Shown here piece after piece: positions 49,101 through 61,151 of a DNA stretch of 64,000 nt. The number at the start of each line of letters is the position of its first letter. The first letter of the stretch is position 1. A model generated the notes under the pieces. That model saw only the letters and a program-made list of their open reading frames with translations. It had not been told where the DNA came from and made no database searches. Source of the DNA: Sesamum alatum (lineage: Eukaryota; Streptophyta; Magnoliopsida; Lamiales; Pedaliaceae). Both the position numbers and the translations under genes were made by a program. Location of the stretch: the NCBI GenBank assembly GCA_034509735.1, contig JACGWO010000008.1:16131864-16195863 (forward strand). Direction: 5' to 3'.

Positions 49101-49160
49101 CTTGGTGGTAGCACACAGTCGTCTCCGACTCCGACGACAGAGTCCAAAGCAAGAAGGTGA
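43128..49160 (+). CDS. DUF936 family protein, four exons
   Basis: Exons 43128-44105, 44464-44769, 45270-45361 and 48299-49160 join in frame. All introns have GT-AG borders, and the product is about 745 residues. The ATG opens [22 protein letters not shown], the conserved start of the plant DUF936 family. The N-terminal 120 residues ([34 protein letters not shown]) are the conserved domain. Residues from about 140 to 430 are Ser/Lys-rich and probably disordered. The C-terminal part is helical ([19 protein letters not shown] to ESAAAALGG). No signal peptide or membrane segment is visible. The family is plant-specific and its biochemical role is not established. Intron 3 is unusually long (2.9 kb). 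No stop or frameshift was found, so the gene looks intact and is the only clear host gene here. Confidence 0.93.
46607..46700 (+). repeat. 47-bp tandem duplication in intron 3
   Basis: GAGTGCAATCAGTATGGAACC starts at 46607 and recurs with one change at 46654. Both copies include ATTGCATAGCT. Non-coding. Confidence 0.8.
47368..47729. mobile_element. Putative miniature inverted-repeat element in intron 3
   Basis: The left border CCACAGCCTCATCTGAGGC is matched on the opposite strand at the right border by CCACTGCCTCATCTTGGGC, followed on both sides by AAAAAGCAG-like bases. There is no coding capacity and the target duplication is unclear. Confidence 0.45.
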
Positions 49161-50827
49161 TGTTAAAGTAAGGAAACACATTGCATGCACTGTGCAAAAT
49201 ATTTGTCCTTCTGTACTGCCAAGCAGTTAGAAGGAGCTCATACATGTTATATTTTGATGTATATAGTTTTAATGCAATGAGGTATAGGTTGGGTAGGCAA
49301 TATTGATGTGGAGTTGGCATTTGATGTGAAGTTCAAGATTTGTTTTTCTCTCTCTTTTTACTATTTTTAATCAACTTTGGAGCATTTTTTGTCAAATGCT
49401 ATAGATTGGAATTGGTTTGTGGAAGAGGGAGGTGGATCTTAAATTTACCAGACTCTATATTGATGACCATTATAAGATAAGGAAGTTCTATATTGTTCGT
49501 GTGAGAAATCATTGCTTTTTTAAGGATAAATTACAACATCCACCTTGTGATTTGGATATGTACGAATACTTTATCGTTGTTTAAGAAATTATCAATATCT
49601 CCTAATGTTTAATAAAATTATGTAGTTTTTGAATGGAAGTTTGAAATTGATAATTTTGTCTTTGTTGTATTTTTTTTTTTAAATGTGAAAAAATTGACAA
49701 GTACGGAAAATTTTGAAAAATTATAAAAAGTAGTCCACTTAGGCCATCTTTACTTTCCAAGAAAAGCCATGATTATATGGCTAATTCTAGGTTATTTGAT
49801 GTTTACTTTCTTTTAAGTCGGCCCGAAAGTAACCCGGTAGGCCCGTAACTTCTCCTGACAATCTCCTGATTGTCATCCGCCCCCCCCCCTAAAATTAAGT
49901 TATCTGGTTCCCCCCTCCACTGACAATAATTAAATTGGCCAAGTTTGTCCTCAACTTTACACTTTTTTTTTCCCCATTTTGACCCCAAAAGATATGTTAT
50001 TTACAATACTTACCTACAACTTGATTTGACAAGACCTGCAGTGAATTTCTTGACCAAATTGTGTTGCCTTGCTTCTTTATTGTTCTTCATCAGTGTTTTG
50101 GTAGGATAAACAATTTGAAAACCTGGCTGGAGGAATTCTGGAAGCTCCGTCTGCACAACTCCTTCAAGCATTTTACTTCGTCGGTGAAACAAGGTACACG
50201 TTTGATCTGTCTTCCCTCTTTTTTTTTTTTTTTTTCACAAATTTCGTTTCTCCACTTAATAATGCTGCAATACGGCCGCGAGTTCCTGCATGGAGAAAAT
50301 GTTTTGGCGAGTTCACTTTGTTTACGGCTTGGTTCAGCTTGCCTGCGCATATTAATGGAATAAAATTTCATTTATACAAACCAGTTCCCAAGATCTGTGA
50401 CTTGGTATACTGATGCCCTATTTAATTTTCGGAACTTCCATATATTGTTGTCCATGATGTGTTATCGCATATATTATTTTCTTATCAAATTAAACTGTCC
50501 GTAGCAATGATATCGTGTCTGCATTTTTTATGTTTTTTTCTTCCATTCAACCATAAATTATGTAATTTTTGGCGTAATTTTTATCTTTCCTCCTCAGTTT
50601 AATACGTTGTGTAGTACGGAATTTGTGTTATTTAATATTTTTTAATTGGTCCATATTATAATATAGAGACTACATTGTCCACTCTACCGTAGAAGAAGTC
50701 TGGGTCTGGGGGTGTTCATTTTTTTACAACGCTATACGTTCCGGAATTAATTAAACTCATCTGTTTTCCTTGTTATATTGCAAGAACCAAATGGGTGTCT
50801 ATTGTTTGTCTTCTCCCAATGTTTGTA
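49161..50827. other. 3' region of the DUF936 gene and spacer
   Basis: The first 150-200 bases are the likely 3' untranslated region (TTTTAATGCAATGAGG near 49270 could serve as a weak poly(A) signal). About 49525-49730 resembles the MULE-like miniature elements (GATAAATTACAACATCCACC, then AATTATGTAGTTTTTGAATGGA). C-runs lie at about 49880-49890. No further gene. Confidence 0.5.
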
Positions 50828-52226
50828 GGATGAATAGGCCACAGAGATTAAAGATTTTCATGGCAATCCAAATGATTGTCGTTCAAGTTGTATTTGCTTT
50901 GTACTTGTTCTGTGCTGTTGCTCGACGTCGGGAAATTAGAAGGCGCAACTGCCGTTTGGCTGTCACACGTAGATACAGGTTGACACATAGAATTCCCGAT
51001 CAATTGAAGCATCTTAGACAAATTATTGAGTATAGTGACACCAAATGCTTGGATAACCTACGTATGACTAAGAATGCGTTCGGCTGACTTTGTGAACTTT
51101 TGGAAATAGTAGGTGGTTTGAAAGACACTGTTCATGTCTCTGTGGTCGAACAAGTTGCAATGTTTCTTGTGTCATTGCACACCACAAGAAAAACTGCATT
51201 GTCAAACATGACTTCATCCGTAGTGGACGTACAGTTAGTAAGTGTTTCCATTCAGTATTGAATGCGGTTTTGCGGTTGAGTTCTACTTTCTTGGCACGGC
51301 CGGTTGCAGTAACCTGGAACAGCGTTGGCGATGGTTTAAGGTAATATCTATTTCCAACATATTGGTCCCCTTAAATATATTGCATAATTAAATAGCCAAT
51401 TAATTTCCCGTTACCTTGCAACCTAAATGTTTGTTTCCATTAATAATGAATGTAGGGCTGTCTAGGAGCTCTTGATGGAACACATATTGCTGTACGCGTG
51501 CCAGATGCTGGTAAGGGGCGCTACCGTAATAGAAAGGGGCAAATATTTGTTAATATCCTTGGCGTTTGCAATATGGATGGTCATTTCATTTATGTTCTGA
51601 GTGGTTGGGAGGGTAGCGCAGCAGATGATCGCGTTCTACGAGATGCTCTTCATCGAACAACTGGACTGAAGATACCTACAGGTAAAATTTCATTGTATCG
51701 TTAAAACTGTTCATTCATTCCATTTTCAGTCTTACCATGCCTATTACTGTTTTTAAAATATGCTCATTTGTTCTAGGCAATTTCCACCTATGCGATAATG
51801 GTTATAGCAATGTCGATGGGTTCCTAACGCCGTATAGGGGAATCAGATACCACTTGAAAGAGTGGGATTGGGGGACAGGGGGCCACAGAATGCACGTGAA
51901 CTGTTTAACCTACGCCATTCAACTGCTAGGAATATCATTGAGCGTACTTTTGGTCTCTTGAAAGCACGATGGGGCATACTACGTAGCCATTCCTACTATC
52001 CAATCAGAGTGCAGAACAACATCATTGTGGCGTGTTGTTTGTTACATAACTTTTTACGAATGGAGATGCCGGACGACCCACTAGAACCAGAAATGATGGA
52101 ACAATGTGAATTCAATCAGGACGCAAATGTGGACTACATTCCTACAATGGAAACATCGCCGGCATGGAATGCTTGGCGTGATGAGTTAGCTGATAACATG
52201 TGGAATGAGTGGTTGAGCCGTCATTG
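50828..52226 (+). pseudogene. PIF/Harbinger DDE transposase (ALP1-like), broken
   Basis: The first recognisable Met is at 50828 (MNRPQRLK). A basic region and helix-turn-helix part follow (IEYSDTKCLDNLRMTKNAFG), then a TGA at 51085-51087 where CGA is expected. A frame change near 51172 leads to KNCIVKHDFIRSGRTVSKCF, and another near 51315 precedes QRWRWFK. Introns are likely at 51341-51455 and 51682-51776. The DDE site reads GALDGTH, CDNGY (usually DAGY) and IIERTFGLLKARWG. A further frame slip lies in the G-run near 51875. The end LADNMWNEWLSRH is at 52226. Such enzymes cut and paste Harbinger elements in the nucleus; domesticated relatives include ALP1, a PRC2-associated protein. Four lesions mean this copy is not functional as read. 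Confidence 0.87.
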
Positions 52227-52576
52227 AATCATCCGAATAACTCTTTTTCCAGTCTAACGTACTTGTGTTTAGGGGTTCAACCCTGTTATATTGTGACAAT
52301 TTCCTCGACGATACTATGTTTGACAATATCATCTTGTGTTTCTACATTTTCAGTTATGTATTTTCATTACCCCAATACTTGTGCAACGGTAGTTGATTCG
52401 TTCATTACCACATTCAACGCATTAAATTTAAAAACATTCTGTTCCCGGTAAATACGGTATCGTTATTTTATACATGCAGAACCTATCCGCCATCCATTTA
52501 CGTTGTGTAGCGCACTTTTGTAATTGCAGTTTGTCTCGTGAAAAATGTTAACAATCCTTTACAATGTATTTTCTAG

Positions 52577-53685
52577 ATGACGCTCGTTGACGAGGAGGGA
52601 AGCAGCAAACCGCGTGTTTGCCGTGGGAAAGCCGAGAAGTCAAGCACGCGGCGATCATGGTCGCAGCGAGAAGAAGAAGCTTTGGTAAATGCACTTAGGA
52701 CTATTGTGACTACTGGTTGGAAGTGCGAGAACGGATTTAGGGCTGGTTACCTAAACCAACTAGAGGCACTGATGCAAAAACAATTCCCTAATACTGATAT
52801 TCGGGCCGAACCACACATTAACTCAAAGATTCATGTCTAGAAGAAAAACTACGGGACGTTATCGGCTATGATGGCGAAGAGTGGGTTTGGCTGGGACGAT
52901 AGCCGGTTCATGATTACTGTACATTCACAAGATATATGGGACGAGTTCTGTAAGGTACACAATCATCCTTCCTCGCATTGTTATTTTATTTATGGAGAGT
53001 CGATTACATGCACATCGATTCATTTTAATAAAGACCGTTTTTTTTAGATGTTGGAAATACCAGGTTGACTCGAGTGCACGTACAATGCGATATAAGTCAT
53101 GGCCCTTCTTCCCTGCATGGCGTGATATATTTGGGAGGGATCGTGCTGTTGGCGATGTAATAGTCGTTGGACAATACACAAATGATGCTCCTCCCATGGT
53201 GAATTTAGAAAATGATGATGAATTTGAGAACGACACACAGGACTGTTATGCGCCGACGGCTGAGTGGTGCCCCAAAACTGGTTACGCAGGAAATGACACT
53301 GGCACGGTTGCAGACGTGCAAGCTAATGTTGATGTCAATGTCACTTCAACAGCTAGTGCCAAAAAAGTCGGGAGTATAGGGAAGAAAAGAAAGGTGAAGG
53401 GCTTCGTCCAAGACGATGGTTTAACTGCCGCGGTCAACACCTTCTGCGATTCGGTGAATCAGAGGCTTGGTGAGTTAAGCAATAAACTTTTTGCTGATTA
53501 CGACGAAGCCGAAACGGTCCTCGGTCTATGAGGCGGTAGGCAAGGTGACTGGTATAGACCTGAACGATCAAATCCTCTTATCAGACAGGCTCGTTGAGAA
53601 CCCGAAGAAGATGGATCTCTTTTTTAGCCTACCAGAGGATGCAAGAGGGCGCATGATTCAGCTGATGATGGATGGTAAAATGTGA
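52577..53685 (+). pseudogene. Myb/SANT-like partner gene of Harbinger element, broken
   Basis: It starts MTLVDEEGSSKPRV. The Myb/SANT-like domain runs from WSQREEEALVNALRTIV through HINSKIHV, a TAG at 52838-52840 where tryptophan is expected, and MAKSGFGWDDSRFMI to WDEFCK. A likely intron at 52955-53063 joins this to VDSSARTMRYKSWPFFPAW and FGRDRAVGD. An acidic linker, a basic patch (GKKRKVKGF) and a helical tail follow. A frame change near 53515 separates ADYDEAE from VYEAVGKVTG and FFSLPEDARGRMIQLMMDG. In Harbinger systems the Myb-like protein binds the element ends and carries the transposase into the nucleus. It lies 350 bases downstream of the transposase on the same strand, the expected pairing. 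Only two lesions. Confidence 0.85.
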
Positions 53686-55184
53686 CGTACAGGTCATGTT
53701 GTCATGCATAACTTATCTGTTTTACGTCTTCTACATGCAAACAAATGCCACGTTAAAGAACTTGTTATTGCAACTGTGAGAGGACTACTCTGTTCAATTG
53801 TATTGTGGCTTGGTCGTTTTGAAATCTAAAAATCTGTGCATTGTTCAGATGCATAAATTCCATCTATAGAACAGGGTGACAACAAATTAGAATAGCTAAT
53901 GTATTACTATTTGATTTTTAATTATGCATCTTAACAGGTTTCTAAGAGGATACACAGAAATTACAATTACCGTTTCGGTAACGGTCTCATTACTAGCATG
54001 TTAAAAGTAATTGACTAGCGTCACCATTGGTTTGGTGGAAATTTATCATTCTTCAAACTGAACGAGTGTACAAAATATGTTTTTAGCAATATTATTTCCT
54101 AAATTTAGCTCTAACATTGAAATGGGCTAACGAGTGTTCGCAATGTACTTGTTATCGCAATGTACAATGCCATCGCATTTTATTCGGTAACGAGTTACCG
54201 CAATTTACAATGTCCGTCCGCAAATTTTCTATTTCCGAATTCGAACTTGTGGCTAAATTAATAAATGCAATAATCCATATTAAACAAAATACTAATTCTG
54301 AATTATACATATACTATTTTAGTCATAAAATAAACATCATCTGCTATGGGAAATTAAAGAATTATATTACAGCGAGAATAAGAAATTTGAGCTCGTAATT
54401 GGTGGAACTCCATAATTTGTAATATTACACTCACATTGAAAAAAACCAACTCACTTACAATTAATTTTTAGCACCTATTCGTGTCTGCCCGATTTTTATT
54501 AAAATTAATTTTAAATTTTGTACGGTATATATATGCCGGATTTGGAAGATATAATTCCATTACAACCATGCTTCTCCCAAATACTTCATTACATTTATTT
54601 ATACTATTATTATTATGTTTCAAAAACAAAGACCGTTTTATATTTCACCAAAACTTGGTAATTATTACTGACTTTCCCCAAGAAAGTATAACGTGTAGAA
54701 ATATAAGGGCACGTAACCGAAGTATATTTGGGACACAATATTTTGTTTATTTTATAACTCATATTGAGTGGTTGCATGAAATTGAAACTGAGTACTCAAA
54801 CTTGTGCATGTTATATTGCATGCCGAGCCACTGCTTCCAAATCGCCAAATCACTACCGGATATGTTTTTTGATTCAAACTCTTATGGCACGGTGAACTTG
54901 TACATGAGAAGAATTGGCAAGTTACGGAAAATATATATTGCTTCATATATTAACTACATAATTGCATTATTGCAATACAACTATGTAGGGGTGAGGGTAC
55001 CAAAATACATCCCATTAAAATTTAACACATTAAAAGTAGATCCACTAAAACCGAACCATAACATAACATACCCTGAGCGAACCATCCCCATCAGAGTAAA
55101 ATCGGCGAAATTCACTAATGAAATCGCGTTGAAAACAAAATGGAGGTTGTCATTCACATTCCTACACCAACCATGTAAAAAACC
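53686..55184. other. AT-rich spacer; long but unconvincing open frame
   Basis: A plus-strand frame of about 267 codons (54481-55284) has no recognised domain, is rich in Ile/Tyr/Asn as AT-rich DNA predicts, and its end lies antisense to an exon of the Myb/SANT pseudogene at 55185-55884. I treat it as chance. No inverted terminal repeat was found for the Harbinger element here. Confidence 0.5.
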
Positions 55185-55884
55185 TCAATCCGAAATAATG
55201 CTGCGGTCGCTGCCTTCGTCCCCGCCGACTTCTACGACATTCTCTCCATCGGAGACACCCTCATCACTTGAGATTGCTACGTAACCTTGCGGACCTTCCT
55301 CTTCCTCACCCCTAGAGAAGATAGCACTTAACTCCTTCCATATCGGCTCCCCCGCATAACGGTATGTATTAACAAACTCGTTGTTCTATCCAAAAAAAAA
55401 AAAAAAACTCATTAAGTTGACGTGTAATATTTTTACGTGCATGGTATACGGGATTTTAAATAGCAACATTATAGTAAAAAAATAAACGGAATAATCTTAC
55501 CATGACAAAGTTGTTCTAGACATTATCCTCCGCAAGGATAATGTTACTTTGCCGGTCCCAAACGACCCCCGGTGTGTCGAGCATTGTCCGGAAAGTGTTG
55601 TACGGGAGTCGGAGACAATCAAGCCATCGCTTGAATACAATGTACTTGAAATTGAAATTGAAGACGGCATTCACTAAGCGGCGTCCGTAGTTCAAGGAGT
55701 GCATATTTGGCGTTCTCGAAAGTTGTCTCTGGCCTTTGAGCGCCTCATAATACAATTCCTGAATGAAGCAATGGTCATGTTGTCTTGTCTAGGAACTATT
55801 GTAGAAGTAATGACTTTGAGGGCGTGGCACAAACGGAGCTGGGGGGGCTGCCGGCGGGGCTCCATTTTGGTTCAGGTTCGCCAT
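55185..55884 (-). pseudogene. Myb/SANT-like gene, broken
   Basis: Minus strand, start MANLNQNGAPPAAP at 55884. The Myb/SANT-like domain follows (HDHCFIQELYYEALKG, FKRWLDCLRLPYNTFRTML, TPGVVWDRQSNIILAEDNV). Two in-frame TAG codons stand where related proteins have tryptophan, one just before TRQHDH and one after AEDNV. Exon 1 ends at 55501 (GT), and exon 2 starts at about 55385 with NNEFVNTYRYAGEPIW and ends in an acidic tail (SSDEGVSDGENVVEVGGDEG) at 55185. The family is the plant Myb/SANT-like DNA-binding group linked to Harbinger elements. The two stops make it a probable pseudogene. Confidence 0.78.
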
Positions 55885-57148
55885 TACACAAAAGAGGATG
55901 GGGATGACTTACAAGCAAATGAAAGTTAGGATGAGCAAGTGGGAATGCAAGGAAGTAAATACCTCGGTGAAGTCAAGTGTGGCAAAACAGGTTACATTCA
56001 AGAATATATATACAAGAATTGAAGCAAAGCAAAACCTAATGAAAAGAGCACAAGGCTCAAGACCATTGAACTGTCCAATCCCTCATTTCAATCATGTCTT
56101 ATCCGACCTACCAAGAAGTAAATTGGGGGGAGGGGAGTTGGATATCAATTACTCATTTACCTACTCAAGGACAAAAGTAAACATACCCTTCAATGCATCC
56201 CATCATTCCCTTGTTCACTCTCATATATTTTGTGTAGCCATACACGCTTCCAAGCAAGACTTTTTCTTTCATCTTATGTTTCTTGGTTGGTATCCAAGAA
56301 ATGAGCTTCCACCATCGAATACAATTCACTAGGGTTTGTGTGTTTCTTCATTTTACGTCATATGTTGGTGAAATATGGCCGGCAATTGAAGTAAATAAAA
56401 GCCCTCAATGTAAGACCCGAAAAGATATGGAAAATAGGTCATTTTATATTATTACATGAAATTATAATCTACATTAATATTACGAAACCAATTACGAATA
56501 ATTTGCCCGACTGCGATGTATATGGAACAATTTTTCTTATGGAAACATACACCAATGCCACATTTTTTTTTGAACGATGAAAGATGTAGTAATACTTTGG
56601 AACTAGTGTAGGTGTCACTAATATACGAAAATGTCACTATTTGCATGTCCAATTTTGCATGAATTATTAACTAATTTTCTTTTTGGATTTAGGGAAATTG
56701 TAAGGTAGATTATCTATGGTGTCATGCATGCTTTAGTGTTGGTAGAAATTATAGACAAATTGAATATTTGAATAATAAATTGAGAATAGCGTCTATCGTG
56801 CTATTGGGGTTTATGGTGTTTCGTATGGTTGGATGCATGAATTAGTTTAGGTAGAAATTGAATATAGCGTAAAATGAAATTCAATGTATTTATGTACGAC
56901 GTAAATAAATCCGCAATAAGCCGAGAATTTCATTAAAGTAGCATAGACGAAAGTTCGACGTTGAACATGTTACATTGACGCGCGAGCCAAAAAATACAGC
57001 CTTGTCACAATTGGCAACGGGAGTGAAAATAGCTTGGAGTAAACAAAAGTTGTGACATTTTACACATAAGCAGAAGCCATAGCTAAAGGTTTAAATATGC
57101 ATCAATATATATGCCGAATGAAAATATTGCTGGATGATCAGTAGCCAT
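55885..57148. other. AT-rich spacer
   Basis: No gene seen. It lies between two minus-strand Myb/SANT-like genes. The part next to 55884 may hold the upstream region of that gene. Confidence 0.5.
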
Positions 57149-58094
57149 TTAGATCTTCGGCTTCTTAGGCTGACGGGATCGCAAGTACTTTGGAGTGTAC
57201 GGGGAATGTTCCTTCTCAGAAAGGTCGGGATCATTCGAAGCACACGAACTTGGTGTACGTACTTCTTTGCTGGGGCTTTCATTTGGTGGGGTCGCATAGC
57301 CAGTCTGTGCTGGACGACGAAGGCACCGAATGGGTGTTTACACTTCCAGTGCTTGAATCAGAAGCGTAATATTCTTGAACAAAGGCCCACCAGGAGGGAT
57401 CTTCCAGCCCTAGTTCGTCATTATGCCCGTACGATGAATCTTCAGATGATGCATCAGGGAGTGCGTTGTTTGGATGAACCCATTCGTCATCCAAACAGGT
57501 GCCAGCCCAGTCGAAAAAAATTGCTTCCTCTTCGTCGTCGAAATCCCCGGTACACTCCCTAAACAGAACCCAAAGTGATGTCCATTGGCGCTCGGGAGCA
57601 TTTACATAGCACTTGCCAATGTTTTTAGCCTACATCAAAAACACGCAATGAACAAACAACGTGTTGTCATTTTGTTCTAAAATTTCAAAAAATTGAGGGC
57701 AAGCTACAAACTGATATGTAGGAGGAAAATAACAGAGAAAAGGGAATGAGCAAACCTTTGCAATTTGTTCCCACACGTAAGTGTCAGCTGTGATTGTGTT
57801 CTTATTGGGATCCCACTTAACGGTCACAAGACTAGTAATCCATGAAAAAACACGGTGACGTATTTTAAGCTTAGTTAATGTACGCTGGCAGTAGGAGTAT
57901 GACAGAGTACAACCATATCGAGCGTTTATGTCGAACAAGGCACATAGAACAACATGACAGTTCAGCCGTTCCTCGTGAAAGGTTCCCTTCCGGTGATGGG
58001 CAAGAAGGAACTGGATGAAGGTGTGCTCGATTTCGGAAGTCCAATGCTGACAGTAGAACATTTTATGTTGCCAAAACATACCATCCCCATCCAT
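57149..58094 (-). CDS. Myb/SANT-like DNA-binding domain protein, possibly damaged
   Basis: Start MDGDGMFWQHK at 58094. Exon 1 (58094-57756) carries the Myb/SANT-like domain: WTSEIEHTFIQFLLAHHRKG, the middle helix LTKLKIRHRVFSWITSLV, and WDPNKNTITADTYVWEQIAK. A GT-AG intron leads to exon 2 from 57629 (AKNIGKCYVNAPERQW), an acidic middle (EDSSYGHNDELGLEDPSWW) and a basic tail (RSRQPKKPKI) ending at 57149. The tail is reached only by a one-base change of frame near 57310; without it the protein ends earlier at DPTK (57279). The exon 1 frame is intact. It is probably a nuclear DNA-binding protein derived from, or belonging to, a Harbinger-type element. Confidence 0.7.
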
Positions 58095-58725
58095 GGTTAA
58101 ATGGAAAAAGTGCAGAAAGGAACAATGTGAAGGTCTTAAGAAAGGTGCAAGAAAGAGAGCGATGTATTTTAGGAGTGAGCAAGTATGGAAAAGACCGATT
58201 TTTATAGACTCCACTACACCTACTTCTCTTACAACTTACAAGGGGTATTAACGGTTAATACACTTTTGCAATATAATCATAAATTGAATAAATTTTTTAA
58301 AGGGTGGTACCTATTGATTTAAGATACTACATTCAACAAAACTCATATATTGGTGCATATCTTTATTAATATGGAGACAACATGGTAGCGTATACAGGTT
58401 GTACCGAAGGAAAATTATATCATAACACTTTTACGAACATGTAGGTCATTACCACTTAGAATCCGGATGAATTGCTTAGGTATAGAAAGATTTTTAAAAA
58501 AATCTGGTTGTTCGTCCTAAGTTACCGAAATGCGTTATATAGCATAGACATCATACTTAATTTCATTGAAATACATAGATAACTGCGTTGATGATATAAG
58601 TTTACATGCATTCGGATACATAATTGTTTGCATGCTCATTGGCTATTCACTATATGAGGAATGGCGATGCAAAGCCGTGATCAACCCCAACAAAAGCAGA
58701 CCAAGTTCATGATGGCAGACTCGAT
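58095..58725. other. Spacer between two minus-strand genes
   Basis: AT-rich; likely holds the promoter of the Myb/SANT-like gene to its left and the 3' region of the GRF gene to its right. Nothing else recognised. Confidence 0.45.
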
Positions 58726-59256
58726 TTACATGCAAACCATTGCTGCACGTAAATAGAGGATGAGGAGAACAAGTATTATAACACATGTCACAATCCCGCA
58801 TAAACAATACAACATAATATCGTCTTCTCGAGCCTCCAAATGCCGCAGTTTCTCCCCGTATTCCTTCAATTGTTTCTCTTGATTGTTAAGTTGGTTCAAC
58901 AAACCTGGTATAACATCTTTCGACCTACGGTACATAGGTGGATCAACCCACTCGAACACACCACAGTACATTCCCTAATTATTCAAATAACGTATATCTT
59001 AAGAATAGTAGGACATCATTTTTGAAGATAATGGGCCATGCTTAAAATTGTGGGAGTTTAGAACGTGACATACCGCATCCCCATGACAACCTCGGAAACA
59101 ACGTCCTGGATTTGAGTTAGTCCAAGATGTACTAATAGCCAGATCGTGCCCACATTTGCAGATGCGCACGCAGCCGGAATCATCGACATCAATATTGTCT
59201 GTGTATGAATGGCCGGTCGACCGGCTCTGCGACTGATTACTTGACGTCCGATTCAT
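58726..59256 (-). CDS. GRF-type zinc finger protein with coiled coil and membrane anchor
   Basis: Exon 1 (59256-59074, MNRTSSNQSQSRSTGHSY) carries the first half of a GRF zinc finger: CKCGHDLAISTSW, NPGRCFRGC. A 99-base GT-AG intron (59073-58975) leads in frame to exon 2 (58974-58726): CGVFEWVDPPMYRR completes the finger. A coiled coil (LNQLNNQEKQLKEYGEKL) and a hydrophobic helix (GIVTCVIILVLLILYL) follow at the C-terminus. About 143 residues and no stop. The start could be the upstream ATG at 59262 or 59271, or the CAG before it could be an acceptor of an earlier exon. Plants have many short GRF-finger proteins of unknown role; the finger is thought to bind nucleic acid. Confidence 0.78.
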
Positions 59257-61051
59257 CTGCATGAAACACAATTTCCGTTTGAAATGATGTCATTGTTAAT
59301 CAATAACACGGATGAAGAATTTTATAAATTCACTTCACAAGTATTACATGAAGTAGTTTATAATTTTGTCATGACATAATCTTTAAAATTGCTACACTAT
59401 GGAGGGGTATAAGCAGGGCGATGTAGACAGAGAATAACAATTCCTAATAACACCTGGTATGAATTATTGGCTGAGGACTTCACAAAGGCCAGCACATGAC
59501 GAATGTATATTACCGAATCGTGTAACAATACGTAATACTAACACAAGTGTAATATAAAATGTGTACCAAAATTAAATGGGTCCCCTGTTTAAACTTAATA
59601 TAGCAAAAGGTCAATGAAAAAATATACAAATTTTAGGATGTAATCTCGTTCGGGAAAAAAAATACGAATTAACCCTATATAAGCTGGTTGAACTGGATTG
59701 TGAAATCGATATATGCTACGACGCACGCACATGCATTATAACCGGGAATGTGCCAATCTTATACAATAATTTCAGAAAAGCACAATAATCTTACAGAAAA
59801 CAGAGAAATAACCCTATAAGACTAGTTTGAAATATTAGTTTAATTCAAGTGCATTATCAGGTTGGCTGTCCATGCCGTTGTCTTAATTAAAATGGAGCAA
59901 CAATTTCGTAAATTAAACATTTTGAGGTGTGAACTGATGAGAACGACAAAGCATTCTACCTTCAAACATTGCATTCCAACATTAGTAGTTAAAATATGCG
60001 TACAACTAACCGTTTACTTGGCCAACCTACACCAAAGCCTGATAAGTTTTTCGGATCTCCGGTTGAAATACAACAACAACAGTCCCCCATGGCTTCCCGT
60101 CGGAAGATGAAAAGTGTAGACGCGACGGAGAAGAAGAGATAATGGAAGATAAAGAGGACAATGGCGTCTGAGTGGGTCGGTGGAGTGTTTTGTCAAACAA
60201 AGTTGCTGTCAACTTGCTTACCTTTTTCAGAGGGGTATAACAATAATTTCACAACTTAGAACACTATTCATGCACAAGAAAGTCCATGTTTGTTCAGAAT
60301 TAATCCTAAATGTCCAAGCTGAAGTAAACAATATGCTACGTAATCCCAAATGCCCTGATCATAGTTTCAGTCACAGTTTAGTCAATCCTTGTTTAATCCC
60401 AACCCAACATGTAAAGATGACCTTAGTACACAATAATTCTTTAGAAAATTTTAAAAATATATGTAAATTAATAATTCATAGTCCACAAGAGCATTTTGGT
60501 TAGTTCAAAATAAAAAGTGGACTATTAAATTTATTTCAATCAAATTGTGTTGTAATAAGTGGTACAATTATGATGTGCGATGTTTGGTAAGCTCATGACT
60601 CATGGATAATAGTTGATGACAACGATGAAGCTAAAAATTTGGCTCAACCTTATCAAAATTTAATATGTGTGTGTAGTTGAAGAGAAAATAGAAAGACAAG
60701 AGGTTGGTCGTGGGGAAAATCGGCAGAATGTGTTTGTGTATACTTGTACCGTAATTTCTTACAATTTAAGTTGTCTGGACGTATTGATTCACCTCACTAC
60801 AAAGACGGCGAAAACGATCAGGGGTTGATTAATGGATGGTTTTAACAAACAATCGGACAATTTTCACCTACATACTGAAAGAATTGACAGATTTTTAAGC
60901 ATAATTGAGAAATACCAAAGCAGAATTTCAGAGGACGTCTATACAAGGTTGATACTGTCATTTCTGTCGATTGTTTTTGAAGATTTTGAATAATACCCAC
61001 TTCAAAAATTAGAGTTTTTAGTATAATATGTACTAAAATTTTCAAATTGTA
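59257..61051. other. Spacer with one possible minus-strand 5' exon
   Basis: At 60212-60027 on the minus strand an open frame (MTATLFDKTLHR, SSIISSSPSRLHFSSSDG) has gene-like Ser/Pro composition and is GC-richer than its surroundings. A GT follows near its end. It could be a first exon or leader of the GRF gene or of a lost gene. The rest is AT-rich with nothing recognised. Confidence 0.4.
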
Positions 61052-61151
61052 GACATTTGCGCTTCCACACATTATAGAAGAATAGGTCGGTAATTTGAGT
61101 TGACATTTGCGCTTCTACACATTATAGAAGAATAGGTCGGTAGTTTTTTTG
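61052..61151 (+). repeat. 50-bp direct tandem repeat
   Basis: GACATTTGCGCTTCCACAC at 61052 recurs at 61102 with one change; both copies run through AGAAGAATAGGTCGGTA. The second copy ends where the MULE-like element begins. Confidence 0.85.

Noticed and set aside
54481..55284. 267-codon plus-strand open frame between the Harbinger genes
   Set aside because: Composition follows AT-rich DNA (Ile, Tyr, Asn, Phe), no domain is seen, and its end is antisense to the clearer Myb/SANT exon on the other strand.
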